Below are positions 47,394-56,132 of a stretch of 64,000 nt of DNA, piece by piece. A program made the position numbers and the translations under genes. The DNA comes from Brumimicrobium glaciale. Its GTDB lineage: Bacteria; Bacteroidota; Bacteroidia; Flavobacteriales_D; Crocinitomicaceae. How positions within the stretch are numbered: the first letter of the stretch is position 1; every line of letters starts with the position of its first letter. The DNA is taken from assembly GCF_004152935.1 (NCBI RefSeq), contig NZ_SETE01000001.1:124001-188000 (forward strand). Reading direction: 5' to 3'. Below the pieces are notes generated by a model. That model did not search any database. It had not been told where the DNA came from and saw only the letters and a list, made by a program, of their open reading frames with translations.

Positions 47394-48101
47394 ATGAAAG
47401 GAGTTCAGCATGGAATTTTATTGAGGAAACTCAATTACAGTGAAACAAGCCTCATTTTAAATTTTTTTACCCTAGAAGACGGTTTTCAAGCCTATATTTT
47501 TCAAGGAGGAAAGAAAAAGAAAGGAAATATTCTTCAGGCTTTAAGCTTGATTGAAATAACTGCATACCGCAGAGAAGATAGTGAATTGGGGAAAATTACC
47601 GAAATCAATTCCACTTTTATTCCACAAAGTATTCCATATCATCCGTTAAAAAGTGGATTGGCTTTTTTCATAACTGAAGTGTTAGCCCAAGTGTTAAAAA
47701 GCAGTGATAAAGATGCCGAAATGTTTGCCTTTTTAGAACACGAAGTAAAATGGATTGACAATTCAGAAGAGTTCACAAATTACCCAATTTGGTTTCTATT
47801 GAAATTAGCAGATCAAATAGGAATTGGAATAAATGTGAGCGATCCAAATGGATTAATTTTCGATCTTCAAGATGGAGTTATTGCCAATCAAACCCCGAGC
47901 AGCCACCTTTTCGTAAATGATGAGGTAGTTCCAATTCTCATTGAACTCTTAAAAAGTGAAAAGAATGATTTACTGGCAATGCACATTCATAAAACACACA
48001 GAAAACAAATCACAGAACATTTGATAAACTATTTCAGGTTGCACATTAATGGTTTTAAAACTCCAAAATCATTGAGCGTGATGCAAACGATTTTTGAATA
48101 A
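47394..48101 (+). CDS. recO: DNA repair protein RecO
   Basis: The 235-residue product has the N-terminal OB fold (GILLRKLNYSETSLILNFFT, then YIFQGGKKKKGN) and a helical C-terminal part. RecO loads RecA on SSB-coated DNA with RecR. It begins five bases after the porZ stop and is co-transcribed with it. Confidence 0.9.
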   Translation: MKGVQHGILLRKLNYSETSLILNFFTLEDGFQAYIFQGGKKKKGNILQALSLIEITAYRREDSELGKITEINSTFIPQSIPYHPLKSGLAFFITEVLAQVLKSSDKDAEMFAFLEHEVKWIDNSEEFTNYPIWFLLKLADQIGIGINVSDPNGLIFDLQDGVIANQTPSSHLFVNDEVVPILIELLKSEKNDLLAMHIHKTHRKQITEHLINYFRLHINGFKTPKSLSVMQTIFE

Positions 48102-48164
48102 TTAATTTAATGATGAGTTATGAATGTTGAATGATGAAATTTCGAATTGGTTATCCAATGGAAC

Positions 48165-48184
48165 GGACGGTTTGCAAACCGTCC
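48165..48184. repeat. Perfect 20-bp palindrome element, copy 2
   Basis: GGACGGTTTGCAAACCGTCC followed by CTACATTGTA. It differs from copy 1 at two mirrored positions that keep the pairing. Copies 1 and 2 flank the porZ-recO operon. Confidence 0.65.
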
Positions 48185-48453
48185 CTACATTGTATCTTCG
48201 AATTGAATTTTTCAATATAAAAGCCCACCCCTCAACGGCACAGCCGTCCCTCAAAAAAACCTCCTTTCCCCTCTGCTTTTCCCCGCGCAACCTCTACGTC
48301 ACTTTGCGGTAAAACTTTTAAATTTTTGATTAAAACCACACATCCAAACGACGTTAATAATTAAACATTTATAATTAACCATTAAAAAAGAGAGTTTAGT
48401 CAGCTTTTCAAAGGAAAACATTCTAACCTTATATGTGTTCAATAAAGAATAGT

Positions 48454-48461
48454 TAAATTTG
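48454..48461 (+). promoter_or_regulatory. Promoter -7 box of the ferredoxin-NADP reductase gene
   Basis: TAAATTTG matches TAnnTTTG exactly and lies 35 bases before the ATG at 48497; a TGTG at 48434 could be part of the -33 region. Confidence 0.45.
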
Positions 48462-48496
48462 TAGGTCAATACGATTTACGATATAGAATAGAAAAT

Positions 48497-49507
48497 ATGA
48501 TTAAAACGGATATAGTTATAATAGGTGCAGGACCAGTAGGTTTATTTACAATTTTTGAAGCTGGTTTATTAAAGTTGAAATGTCATTTAATTGATTCTTT
48601 GCCACAGCCAGGTGGACAATGTTCGGAGATTTATCCGAAGAAACCTATTTATGATATTCCAGGATTTCCTTCAATTCTAGCAGGAGATTTAGTAGATAAT
48701 TTGATGGAACAAGCAGCTCCATTTAAACCAGGATTCACACTAGGAGAAGCAGCAAGCACTATTGAAAAAGTAGCAGATGATAAATTCATCGTTACTACAG
48801 ATAAAGGAACAAAACATGAAGCGCCAATCGTAATGATCGCTGGAGGTTTGGGTGTTTTTGAACCACGTAAACCACCTGTTGAGAATTTAGAATTGTACGA
48901 AGATAAAGGTGTTGAATACATCATTAAAGATCCTGAATTTTACAGAGGAAAAGATTGTGTTATCGCCGGTGGAGGAGATTCTGCTTTGGATTGGGCTATC
49001 TTCTTAACTGACAAGAAAATTGCTTCGAAAGTTACTTTGGTACACAGAAGAAGCTCTTTCCGTGGTCATTTAGATTCCGTTCAAAAAGTAATGGACCTTG
49101 CTGATGCAGGGAAAATTAACTTGCTAACAGACAGAGAAGTTGTTGCAATTGGAGGTGACGGGAAAGTTGAAAATGTTACCATCGAGCACAAAAAAGAAGG
49201 AAAAGAAGTGCTAGCTACAGATCACTTTATTCCTTTGTTCGGATTAAAACCATCACTTGGACCAATCGCTGATTGGGGACTAGAAATCGAGAAGAACGCT
49301 ATCGTTGTAGATACAGTTGATTATTCAACAAATATCCCTGGTATTTATGCCATTGGTGATGTGAATACGTATACAGGAAAATTGAAATTGATTTTGTGTG
49401 GTTTCCATGAAGGAACGATTGCGGTACAGAGTGCTTTTGCGAGGATTCATCCGGATAAGAAGAATATCTTAAAGTATACGACCGTAAACGGAGTCACAGG
49501 CTTCTAG
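48497..49507 (+). CDS. Ferredoxin/flavodoxin-NADP+ reductase, thioredoxin-reductase-like
   Basis: The 336-residue flavoprotein has the FAD site GAGPVGLFTIFEAG, the NADPH site GGGDSALDWAIFL, and the C-terminal FAD motif GIYAIGDV. It lacks the CxxC of thioredoxin reductase, which identifies the TrxR-like ferredoxin-NADP reductase (YumC type). It transfers electrons between NADPH and ferredoxin or flavodoxin. The gene is monocistronic. Confidence 0.9.
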   Translation: MIKTDIVIIGAGPVGLFTIFEAGLLKLKCHLIDSLPQPGGQCSEIYPKKPIYDIPGFPSILAGDLVDNLMEQAAPFKPGFTLGEAASTIEKVADDKFIVTTDKGTKHEAPIVMIAGGLGVFEPRKPPVENLELYEDKGVEYIIKDPEFYRGKDCVIAGGGDSALDWAIFLTDKKIASKVTLVHRRSSFRGHLDSVQKVMDLADAGKINLLTDREVVAIGGDGKVENVTIEHKKEGKEVLATDHFIPLFGLKPSLGPIADWGLEIEKNAIVVDTVDYSTNIPGIYAIGDVNTYTGKLKLILCGFHEGTIAVQSAFARIHPDKKNILKYTTVNGVTGF

Positions 49508-49728
49508 TTATTTCTGTTTAGAAAGCTCTTTATCGGCGTTGCACCCATTTTTTAATTCAGTTGTTGACCTATGTCAACGCCTTAGAATTAAAAAATAGGT
49601 GCGCCTTGCTAAATAACTTTCTAATTCAGAAATAGCGATTAGGACTATTCGATTTTCTGGTTCAAAATCATGGGGAATAATCTTTCGAATTCAGAGATGT
49701 TGATATTCTAAGATAAAAATAGTTCGAA

Positions 49729-49790
49729 GCCTCTCCCCCTTTGGAGAGCCTGTCCCGAAAAAATCGGGAGGGATAAAGGGGGAGGATATT
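49729..49790. repeat. CTCCCCCTTTGG...AAGGGGGAGG intergenic hairpin
   Basis: CTCCCCCTTTGGAG pairs with AAGGGGGAGG across a loop that holds an inner CCCGA/TCGGG stem. A related shorter copy lies at 50888-50921. It is G-rich against an A+T-rich background. Confidence 0.5.
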
Positions 49791-49873
49791 GGAATGTTAG
49801 ATTTGAGAAAAATCCTTTCTTTCTCAAAGTAATACTTTCGGATTTTAGCTCTTGCTTTTATCGGAAGTTTTAA

Positions 49874-49962
49874 GAATCCTGAAGGGATGGAATACATTAA
49901 CCAAGGATGCAAACACTTGGTTAAATGAAACATAAATCTTACAAACCCTGAAGGGGTGATGT
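49874..49962. repeat. CCTGAAGGG-bounded repeat with 9-bp hairpin
   Basis: AATCCTGAAGGGATGGAATA at one end and AACCCTGAAGGGGTGATG at the other bracket a perfect inverted repeat TTAACCAAG (49897) / CTTGGTTAA (49916). A partial reverse copy is at 19946. It lies just upstream of the exonuclease gene. Confidence 0.5.
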
Positions 49963-49985
49963 AAAAGAGATAAAAAAATAGAATT

Positions 49986-50750
49986 ATGACAAAACTGATT
50001 TCTTTTAATGTGAATGGTATACGTGCAATAATGCAAAAGGATTTTGAGGCGGATATGAGAAATCTGAATCCTGATTTTTTGTGTTTGCAGGAAACCAAAG
50101 CGCAAGACGATCAAGTTCAAGAAGCGTTGAAATCATTCGAAGATTACCATATTGTATCTAATTCTGCGGTGAAGAAAGGATATTCAGGAACAGCAATTTT
50201 GAGTAAGGAAAAACCTTTGGATGTCATTAACGGCATTGGAGCAGAGGAGCATGACCAAGAAGGACGTGTGATCGCTGCCGAATTCAAAGAATTTTATGTT
50301 GTTGTGGTTTATGTTCCGAATTCAAAGAATGACTTATCGCGATTAGATGACCGCACAACTTGGGATCATGAATTCTTAGGTTTTTTAAAGAACTTGGAAA
50401 AGAAAAAACCAGTTATCGTTTGTGGAGATTTCAACGTTGCCCACAGAGAAATCGACCTCGCAAGACCAAAAGCGAATTACAATAAAAGCGCTGGATTTAC
50501 CCAAAAAGAAATCGATGGAATGGATGCTTTTACCAGCAATGGTTTGGTAGATACTTTCCGCCATTTCCACCCAGAAGAAATCAAATATTCATGGTGGAGC
50601 TACAGAGGTGGAGCAAGATCAAGAAACGTTGGCTGGAGGATAGATTACTTCCTAGTGAGCGAATCACTAATGAGTAAAGTCAAAAATGCCGATATTTTGA
50701 ATGATGTGATGGGTTCTGATCATTGTCCTGTTTGGTTGGAATTGGGGTAG
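49986..50750 (+). CDS. xth: Exodeoxyribonuclease III
   Basis: The 254-residue product is an EEP-family nuclease with NVNGIRA, LQETKAQ (metal-binding Glu), GDFNVAHREIDL, RIDYFLVS and the terminal SDHCPV with catalytic Asp and His. It is the main AP endonuclease and 3'-repair enzyme. Length and motifs are complete. Confidence 0.94.
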   Translation: MTKLISFNVNGIRAIMQKDFEADMRNLNPDFLCLQETKAQDDQVQEALKSFEDYHIVSNSAVKKGYSGTAILSKEKPLDVINGIGAEEHDQEGRVIAAEFKEFYVVVVYVPNSKNDLSRLDDRTTWDHEFLGFLKNLEKKKPVIVCGDFNVAHREIDLARPKANYNKSAGFTQKEIDGMDAFTSNGLVDTFRHFHPEEIKYSWWSYRGGARSRNVGWRIDYFLVSESLMSKVKNADILNDVMGSDHCPVWLELG

Positions 50751-50997
50751 GGGGATTGTTTAGGTCTCTAATCCTTGTTGCTGGTTTACTTAATTATCTA
50801 AAAAAGAAAGTCACATACATTAAGTTCCGAAATTGTCTTTGGTAATTTATATTGCTGTTTAAAAACATAAACAACTGTTAATGAGCGTTTCCCCCTTTGG
50901 AGGGGGCAAGGGGGAGGATTTTGCAGATGCAATTCCTAAGTTTTATCTTCAATCCTAATAAATAGCGTTTGATGGCACAACTTAACACTTATTTATA
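50751..50997. other. Intergenic region at the island edge
   Basis: No gene is visible. It contains a short CCCCCTTTGG/AAGGGGGAGG hairpin at 50888-50921 and then ordinary A+T-rich sequence up to the 330-bp repeat. Confidence 0.35.
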
Positions 50998-51323
50998 GGC
51001 CACCATTTCCGCCTGCAACCTTAAGTTTATTCCTTCTTTTTGGCATTCAAGCTATTTGTGGGGGCTTCACAAGGTCGCTACACAAATTAGCGTGAACTGC
51101 AAAACAAAAACAAGTTCTTAAAGCTACCGGTTTTCGTCAGGGTGGAGATTTGGGCTTCGGAATTGGGGTTTTTAACGGTAGATTTAAATATGTATTATAC
51201 GGTTAGGAGATTGATCAAATATTTACACTCCTCCTGTAATCAATTGAAAATGCTTATTGTAGTTGGTTTTTGTGTTGAGATTAATTTTATATTTGTTTGA
51301 GAGAGATACAGGAGATACATGCG
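50998..51323 (+). repeat. 330-bp promoter-bearing repeat, copy 1
   Basis: Closely matches 53304-53632 along its length. It starts GGCCACCATTTCCGCC, has a bulged hairpin around CGCTACACAAATTAGCG, a segment CTACCGGTTTTCGTC, and ends in a module of about 75 bases with TATATTTG at 51288-51295. It lies upstream of the AlbA_2 gene, 180 bases from the box to the ATG. Confidence 0.75.
51288..51295 (+). promoter_or_regulatory. Repeat-borne -7 promoter box, copy 1
   Basis: TATATTTG within the module shared with 53606 and 58230; a TTTTTGTG lies about 20 bases upstream and could serve as the -33 element. Confidence 0.45.
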
Positions 51324-51473
51324 TAATTGCGTGTAGTCCATCGTTGTGTTTTATTCGACCTTTACCCACATTGTGGCATATTACCAACAAAATTCGCAGA
51401 AGCTAAAAGTTTTCTGACATACCTTAACTGAGAACAAAGTTGAATAACTACATTTGATGAAGTAAAAAATATT

Positions 51474-52820
51474 ATGCCTGAAAGTCAAAACATAGAATGG
51501 AAAGAAAGTTGGCGAGACGATTACCTGAAGTGGATTTGTGGTTTTGCCAATGTAAAAGGTGGTAAAATATATATTGGTAAAGATGATAAAGGCAATGTAG
51601 TTGGTGTGAAAAAATTTGAGAAATTAATGGAAGACATTCCTAACAAAATTACCAACCATTTAGGTGTTGTAGCCGATGTTAATTTATTAGAAGATTCAGA
51701 TAAACATTATATAGAAATTGAGGTTTATCCTTATGATGTTCCTATTTCGTATCATGGAAAATACCATTTTAGAAGCGGAAGCACCAAACAAGAATTAAGC
51801 GGTAATGCTTTAAATGAGTTTCTGTTACGCAAAACGGGTAAAACTTGGGATGATGTCATAGAACCCAATGCCACTTTAGCGGATATTGATGAGAAAGCTA
51901 TTCAAGCATTTAAAAGAGGTGCGGTAAAAAGTAATCGTTTACCACAAGTGGAAGACGAAAATGATATCTTGCAAATTTTTAAGAATTTAAGATTAACAGA
52001 AGGCGATAAACTAAAGCGTTCAGCAGTCTTATTATTTGGTAAAGACCCTCGCAATTTTTACATCAATGCTTATGTTAAAATTGGCAAGTTTGGAAAAACA
52101 GACGATGAATTATTGTCGCAAGAAGTAATTGAAGGTAATGCATTTGAATTAGCCAATCAAACCCTAGAGATTTTAGACAAAAAGTATTTCACAAAGTCTA
52201 TTTCTTACAAAGGCTTACAACGAATAGAAACAACCGAATATCCGTATGAAGCTATTCGGGAGGTTTTGCTAAATGCAATAGTTCACCGACAATATTTGGG
52301 TGCTCCCATACAAATTAGTATTTATGACGATAAGCTAATGATTTGGAATTATGGAGTTTTACCTGAAGACTTAACTTTAGAAGATTTACAGATCAAACAT
52401 ACCTCCCATCCTCGAAATCCATTTTTAGCAGATGTTTTCTTTAAAGGCGGATTAATTGAATCTTGGGGAAGAGGAACGTTGAAAATTATTTCAGAATGTA
52501 AAGCAGCCGGACTTCCTCAGCCCGAAACTAAAGTGATGAGTGGTGGAATAGCTGTTACTATTTTTAAAGACATCTACAGTGAGAAATATTTACAACAATA
52601 TGACTTAAACGATAGACAGATGAAGGCTTTATTGTTATGGAAAGAAAATGGGGAAATAATAACGAGCCTATATCAAGAAAGGTTTACAATTACAGACCGA
52701 ACTGCTTTAAGAGATTTAGTTGATTTAGTTGAAAAGAAGTTATTAGTTAAAACAGGAGAGAAAAAATCGTCAAAATACATTTACCACAGAAAGCCTGTCG
52801 GTAAAATGTCGGATAAATAG
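51474..52820 (+). CDS. AlbA_2 (Schlafen-type) domain ATPase/transcriptional regulator
   Basis: The 448-residue product opens with MPESQNIEWKESW and continues FANVKGGKIYIGKDDKGNVVGV, the start of the AlbA_2/divergent AAA_4 domain (about 1-130). A GHKL-type ATPase-like region follows (about 245-370, REVLLNAIVHRQY, NPFLADVFFKGGLIESWGRG). A winged-helix segment lies at about 395-440. It ends prematurely at MSDK-stop, while a frameshifted tail with a second winged helix continues at 52837. It may act in phage defence or gene regulation; which of the two is not shown here. Confidence 0.85.
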   Translation: MPESQNIEWKESWRDDYLKWICGFANVKGGKIYIGKDDKGNVVGVKKFEKLMEDIPNKITNHLGVVADVNLLEDSDKHYIEIEVYPYDVPISYHGKYHFRSGSTKQELSGNALNEFLLRKTGKTWDDVIEPNATLADIDEKAIQAFKRGAVKSNRLPQVEDENDILQIFKNLRLTEGDKLKRSAVLLFGKDPRNFYINAYVKIGKFGKTDDELLSQEVIEGNAFELANQTLEILDKKYFTKSISYKGLQRIETTEYPYEAIREVLLNAIVHRQYLGAPIQISIYDDKLMIWNYGVLPEDLTLEDLQIKHTSHPRNPFLADVFFKGGLIESWGRGTLKIISECKAAGLPQPETKVMSGGIAVTIFKDIYSEKYLQQYDLNDRQMKALLLWKENGEIITSLYQERFTITDRTALRDLVDLVEKKLLVKTGEKKSSKYIYHRKPVGKMSDK

Positions 52821-52980
52821 CCAGAATGTCGGATAAATGTCGGATAAAGTATATTCAGAACTTTGTGATGTTTCAAAAGCAACAGCCACAAGGGACTTGA
52901 CAGAGTTAGTTGATAAAAAGAAATTATTCGAAAAAGTAGGAATCACAGGCGCAGGAACTGTTTATATACTAAAAAAATAA
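52802..52980 (+). pseudogene. Frameshifted C-terminal tail of the AlbA_2 gene with ATGTCGGATAAA repeats
   Basis: Three copies of a 12-base unit encoding MSDK occur at 52806, 52825 and 52837-range, one of them ending in the stop of the main gene and two overlapping by one base. In another frame an ATG at 52837 gives MSDKVYSELCDVSKATATRD and then a winged-helix end (...GAGTVYILKK). In intact relatives such repeats link two winged helices in one protein, so slippage in the repeat has probably cut the gene. Confidence 0.6.
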
Positions 52981-53096
52981 TGGGCTCATAATGGGCTCAT
53001 GGCTCAATCAAAATCTCTAAAAATAAATAACGAAAAACCTAACACAACCTTTGCCGCCAGCCTGTAAAAACCTGCTATTTTTATATTCATTTATTT

Positions 53097-53133
53097 CTAA
53101 AAGTTTGTGTCTTCGATTAAGCATCTAAAAACA
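53097..53133 (+). repeat. Short dispersed motif with TCTAAAAGTTTGT and CTTCG
   Basis: TTCTAAAAGTTTGTGTCTTCG followed by ATTAAGCATCTAA parallels 62280-62313 (CTAAAAGTTCGTACCTTCG, ATAAAACATTCAA). In the second copy it lies just ahead of a small membrane-protein gene, so it may be promoter-like. Confidence 0.4.
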
Positions 53134-53135
53134 TT

Positions 53136-53255
53136 TATAAAGAGGGAGAGCTGAAAAAAGAAGCAACTAGTTCCAAAATGGAACTAGTTCAAAACGAATC
53201 TGGAAGAATTGTAAAAAGAACCGTAGACTTTTATAATTTGGATGCTTTTCATTAA
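53136..53255 (+). pseudogene. Relic ORF with perfect 10-bp inverted repeat
   Basis: Forty codons (YKEGELKKEATSSKMELVQN and onward) to a TAA at 53253, with no suitable start. The codons include a perfect palindrome AACTAGTTCC (53165-53174) / GGAACTAGTT (53180-53189). The opening looks like the end of a MORN-type repeat. It is too short to be a gene. Confidence 0.35.
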
Positions 53256-53303
53256 ATGAATTCATTTAGAATTTTGCTCAGCTATTAATAAATCTGTTAT
53301 AGA

Positions 53304-53632
53304 GGCCACCATTTCCGCCTACAACCTCAAGTTTATTCCTTCTTTTTAGCATTCAAGCTATTTGTGGGAGCTTCACAAGGTCGCTACACAAATTAGCGTG
53401 AACTGTAAAACAAAAATAAGTTCATAAAGCTACCGGTTTTCGTCGGGGTGGAGATTTTGGGCTTCGGAATTGGGATTTTAGCAGGATATTTAAGCGTATA
53501 TTATTTGGATGATTATGTGGTTAGGGGATTATTCTAAAATCTGTAATGTTTCTATAATCAATTGAAAATGCTTGTTGTGGATGGCTTTTGTGTTGAGATT
53601 AATGTTATATTTGGTGGGAATGATACATGCGA
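53304..53632 (+). repeat. 330-bp promoter-bearing repeat, copy 2
   Basis: Diverged copy of 50998-51323 with the same order of blocks (GGCCACCATTTCCGCC, the CGCTACACAAATTAGCG hairpin, CTACCGGTTTTCGTC, the TATATTTG module). It lies directly upstream of the AAA ATPase gene, 79 bases from the box to the ATG. Copies 1 and 2 therefore flank the AlbA_2 gene as direct repeats. Confidence 0.75.
53606..53613 (+). promoter_or_regulatory. Repeat-borne -7 promoter box, copy 2
   Basis: TATATTTG preceded by TTTTGTGTTGAGATTAATGT, the same arrangement as in copy 1. It is the likely promoter of the AAA ATPase gene. Confidence 0.5.
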
Positions 53633-53692
53633 AATGTACGTAAGAGGTATAGTTGATTGTAAGCAAGGCAAAAAGAAATCCGTAATAAAAGA

Positions 53693-55972
53693 ATGGCAGG
53701 AGAAAAAATAAAGACAAGTATTCAATGTCAGAATATTGCACCTATTGAGAATTTGACAAGACTAATATCTTCAAACTCTTTAAAAGTAGGTGTCTTTGCA
53801 AATAATGGAAGTGGAAAAACTTTCATTAGCCGACTCTTTAGACTTACTGAAAATAGTAAAGAACTACTGATTGAAAATGAAGTTAGCCCAACAGACAAAT
53901 TAATTACCATTGGCAAATCAAATAGCAGTTTTTCATTCTCAATAGTTGACAAAGACGGAATAACTCAAGAAGACTTCAAAATTCAATTAGAAAAAGGAGT
54001 TATTCCAAACATTCCCAACACTAAATACACCTATCATACATTTAACCAAGATTATGTTGAGGAAAATATTAGTGCCTTGAGTTATGAAAAAGATAGTGAA
54101 ATTGAAGGTTTTATTCTTGGAAAAATAAATATTGACCTAAAAGAAGACGAAGAAAAATTATCTAAAATAGAAAAAGAGGGTTCTGAATTAAACGAACAAA
54201 TAAAAATTGAGGTTGAAAAATATGTCGCAGAAAACGTTAGTAACATTCAAAATATTAAAAGATTAGGGGATTATAAAATACTCGAATATCAAAATATATT
54301 TAGCGGAATACAAAAAGACAAATTCGATAACTCAAAAACCTTTGACGAATTAATTGAAGATTACAATAAAATTAAATCTGTCCCTGAAAATTTAGATGAT
54401 ATCAAGCAAATTGAAGTACTAAGTTTAGATTTAAAATTACTCAAAGAAATAAAAGAAAATTGTTTTAATGAATATAGTTTAAGTGAGTTAGCAAAACAGT
54501 TCAAAGATAAAATTAAAAGCAAACAGTTTTTTGTTGAAACAGGTATTGGTTTACTCGATTCTGAAAAAAATAATTGTCCTTTCTGTGAACAAGCCTTAGA
54601 AAAAGATGCTCTTGACTTAATAGATAACTACACAAATTACCTTAATGATGTTGAAGCAAATACAATAAAGCTTTTTAAAGAATATGAAAATATTCTTCAA
54701 AAATACATTTTAACACTTGAAAATATTGAAATTCAGAATACTAAAAGAATAAATGAATTTAATAAATATAAGACTAAATACATTCCTTCGAGTGAAGAAA
54801 TAGAATTGAGCAATTTAGATATTCAGACTTTAAAAAAGCAAATTCAAGTTTTTATAGAAAGTGTTCAAGATAAAATTAAAAACATAAATAAATCTATTGA
54901 TTTATCTGAAGTACAATTACAAGATTTAGAAAAATCTGAAAATTTTTTTAATGGAGTCTTATCTTCAAACAATGAAGAAATTGAAGCAATTAATAAGAAA
55001 AAAGATAGAATTGGAGAAGAAAATAAATCCACTAGAAAAGAGATTCTCAAAAGCGCTTATAACAATCTGATTGACGAACACAAGACCAATATTGAAAGTG
55101 TAGCGAAATTAAGAGGCCAATGGAAAACGTTAAATGATGACATAAAGAAAAAAAGGGAGCAACAGAAAGTAAGTAAAAAAGAAAAAGTCGCCTCTACTAT
55201 AAAAACAGTCCTAAACTATTTTTTTGCCGAAAAATATTCCTTAGACGAAGAAAATTTCAGACTAATTTTCGATAAAAACACTCTTGAAAAAGACCAAGCC
55301 AAAAATATCCTTAGTGAAGGAGAAAAAAATATTGTGGCATTTGCCTATTTTATTGGAGACACGCATTTAAAAGTTGAAAGTGAAGATGATTATCAGAACC
55401 TATTCTTCGTAATTGACGACCCAATTTCGAGTATGGACTTTTCACACGTTTATACTTTGTGCGGAGTAATAAGAGATATAGGAAAAATCATAGACAAGTT
55501 AAAACGCGAGAGATTACTTATATTAACACACAATAATGATTTTATGCGTGTATTATCTTCAAACAATATTATTGATAAAAAATTACTTCTGAAAAAAGGA
55601 CAACTCATAGACTTCAATAATAATTTAACGGTTCCTTACATAAATCATTTAATGGATATTTATGAAATCTGTAGAAGAAATGGAATCCCTACTCATACAA
55701 CAGCAAACTCTATCAGACATATCATTGAGACATTAACAAAATTTGAAAAAATTGATATTACAAGAGAAAGTATTGCTGAATATATCAAAGAGAATATTCC
55801 TGACGACACAAAATCATATACACTAATTAATGACCTATCTCACGGAGGCTGGAGAACTGAACAAGCACCTATAACTGATGAAGATTTTACTGAAATATGT
55901 GAAACGATAGTAAAACATATTGAAACTAAATATAACGGACAAGTTGAATACTGTAAGAAAATATGCAAATAA
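53693..55972 (+). CDS. RloC/PrrC-like AAA ATPase, candidate anticodon nuclease
   Basis: The 759-residue product has a split SMC/Rad50-like ATPase: Walker A NNGSGKT with Lys42, long coiled coils with CPFC at 295-298 in the middle (a zinc-hook-like motif), ABC signature LSEGEKN at 540-546, and Walker B FFVIDDPISSMD with Asp575-Asp576. After the ATPase the C-terminal domain has RHIIE (Arg675, Glu679) and LSHGG (His717), an R-x3-E...H arrangement like the tRNA-cutting site of PrrC/RloC. Such proteins cleave tRNA when sensing phage or DNA damage. The role here is inferred. It lies behind a repeat-borne promoter. Confidence 0.8.
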   Translation: MAGEKIKTSIQCQNIAPIENLTRLISSNSLKVGVFANNGSGKTFISRLFRLTENSKELLIENEVSPTDKLITIGKSNSSFSFSIVDKDGITQEDFKIQLEKGVIPNIPNTKYTYHTFNQDYVEENISALSYEKDSEIEGFILGKINIDLKEDEEKLSKIEKEGSELNEQIKIEVEKYVAENVSNIQNIKRLGDYKILEYQNIFSGIQKDKFDNSKTFDELIEDYNKIKSVPENLDDIKQIEVLSLDLKLLKEIKENCFNEYSLSELAKQFKDKIKSKQFFVETGIGLLDSEKNNCPFCEQALEKDALDLIDNYTNYLNDVEANTIKLFKEYENILQKYILTLENIEIQNTKRINEFNKYKTKYIPSSEEIELSNLDIQTLKKQIQVFIESVQDKIKNINKSIDLSEVQLQDLEKSENFFNGVLSSNNEEIEAINKKKDRIGEENKSTRKEILKSAYNNLIDEHKTNIESVAKLRGQWKTLNDDIKKKREQQKVSKKEKVASTIKTVLNYFFAEKYSLDEENFRLIFDKNTLEKDQAKNILSEGEKNIVAFAYFIGDTHLKVESEDDYQNLFFVIDDPISSMDFSHVYTLCGVIRDIGKIIDKLKRERLLILTHNNDFMRVLSSNNIIDKKLLLKKGQLIDFNNNLTVPYINHLMDIYEICRRNGIPTHTTANSIRHIIETLTKFEKIDITRESIAEYIKENIPDDTKSYTLINDLSHGGWRTEQAPITDEDFTEICETIVKHIETKYNGQVEYCKKICK

Positions 55973-55980
55973 GGGCAGCT

Positions 55981-56112
55981 TATAACAATGTATGTAGAAA
56001 TAGGCGGAATACTGCTAAATATAAGGTGTGTAGCTCGTATTAAACTTTGTGCTTAAGCGAAAGTTTGGTGCTTCGAAATCGCCTACTTTTCATATACTAA
56101 ATGTTGGTAACA
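55981..56112. repeat. Long imperfect hairpin between the AAA ATPase and DUF262 genes
   Basis: A left arm TAACAATGTATGTAGAAA-TAGGCG (55983-56006) faces a right arm CGCCTA...CATATACTAAATGTTGGTA (56080-56109). Smaller inverted repeats (AATAC/GTATT, AAACTT/AAGTTT) lie inside. The shape resembles the folded sites that separate mobile gene cassettes, but no canonical attC core site (RYYYAAC/GTTRRRY) is present. Confidence 0.5.
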
Positions 56113-56132
56113 AGTTGAAACAAAAACCAAAT

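Noticed and set aside
48124..48312. Short ORFs on both strands after recO
   Set aside because: They lie over the palindromic element and G+C-rich repeat DNA; no family motif.
56049..56132. N-terminal extension of the DUF262 protein from a GTG start
   Set aside because: The extra 28 codons translate the right arm of the hairpin, and ATG 56133 gives the usual family start.
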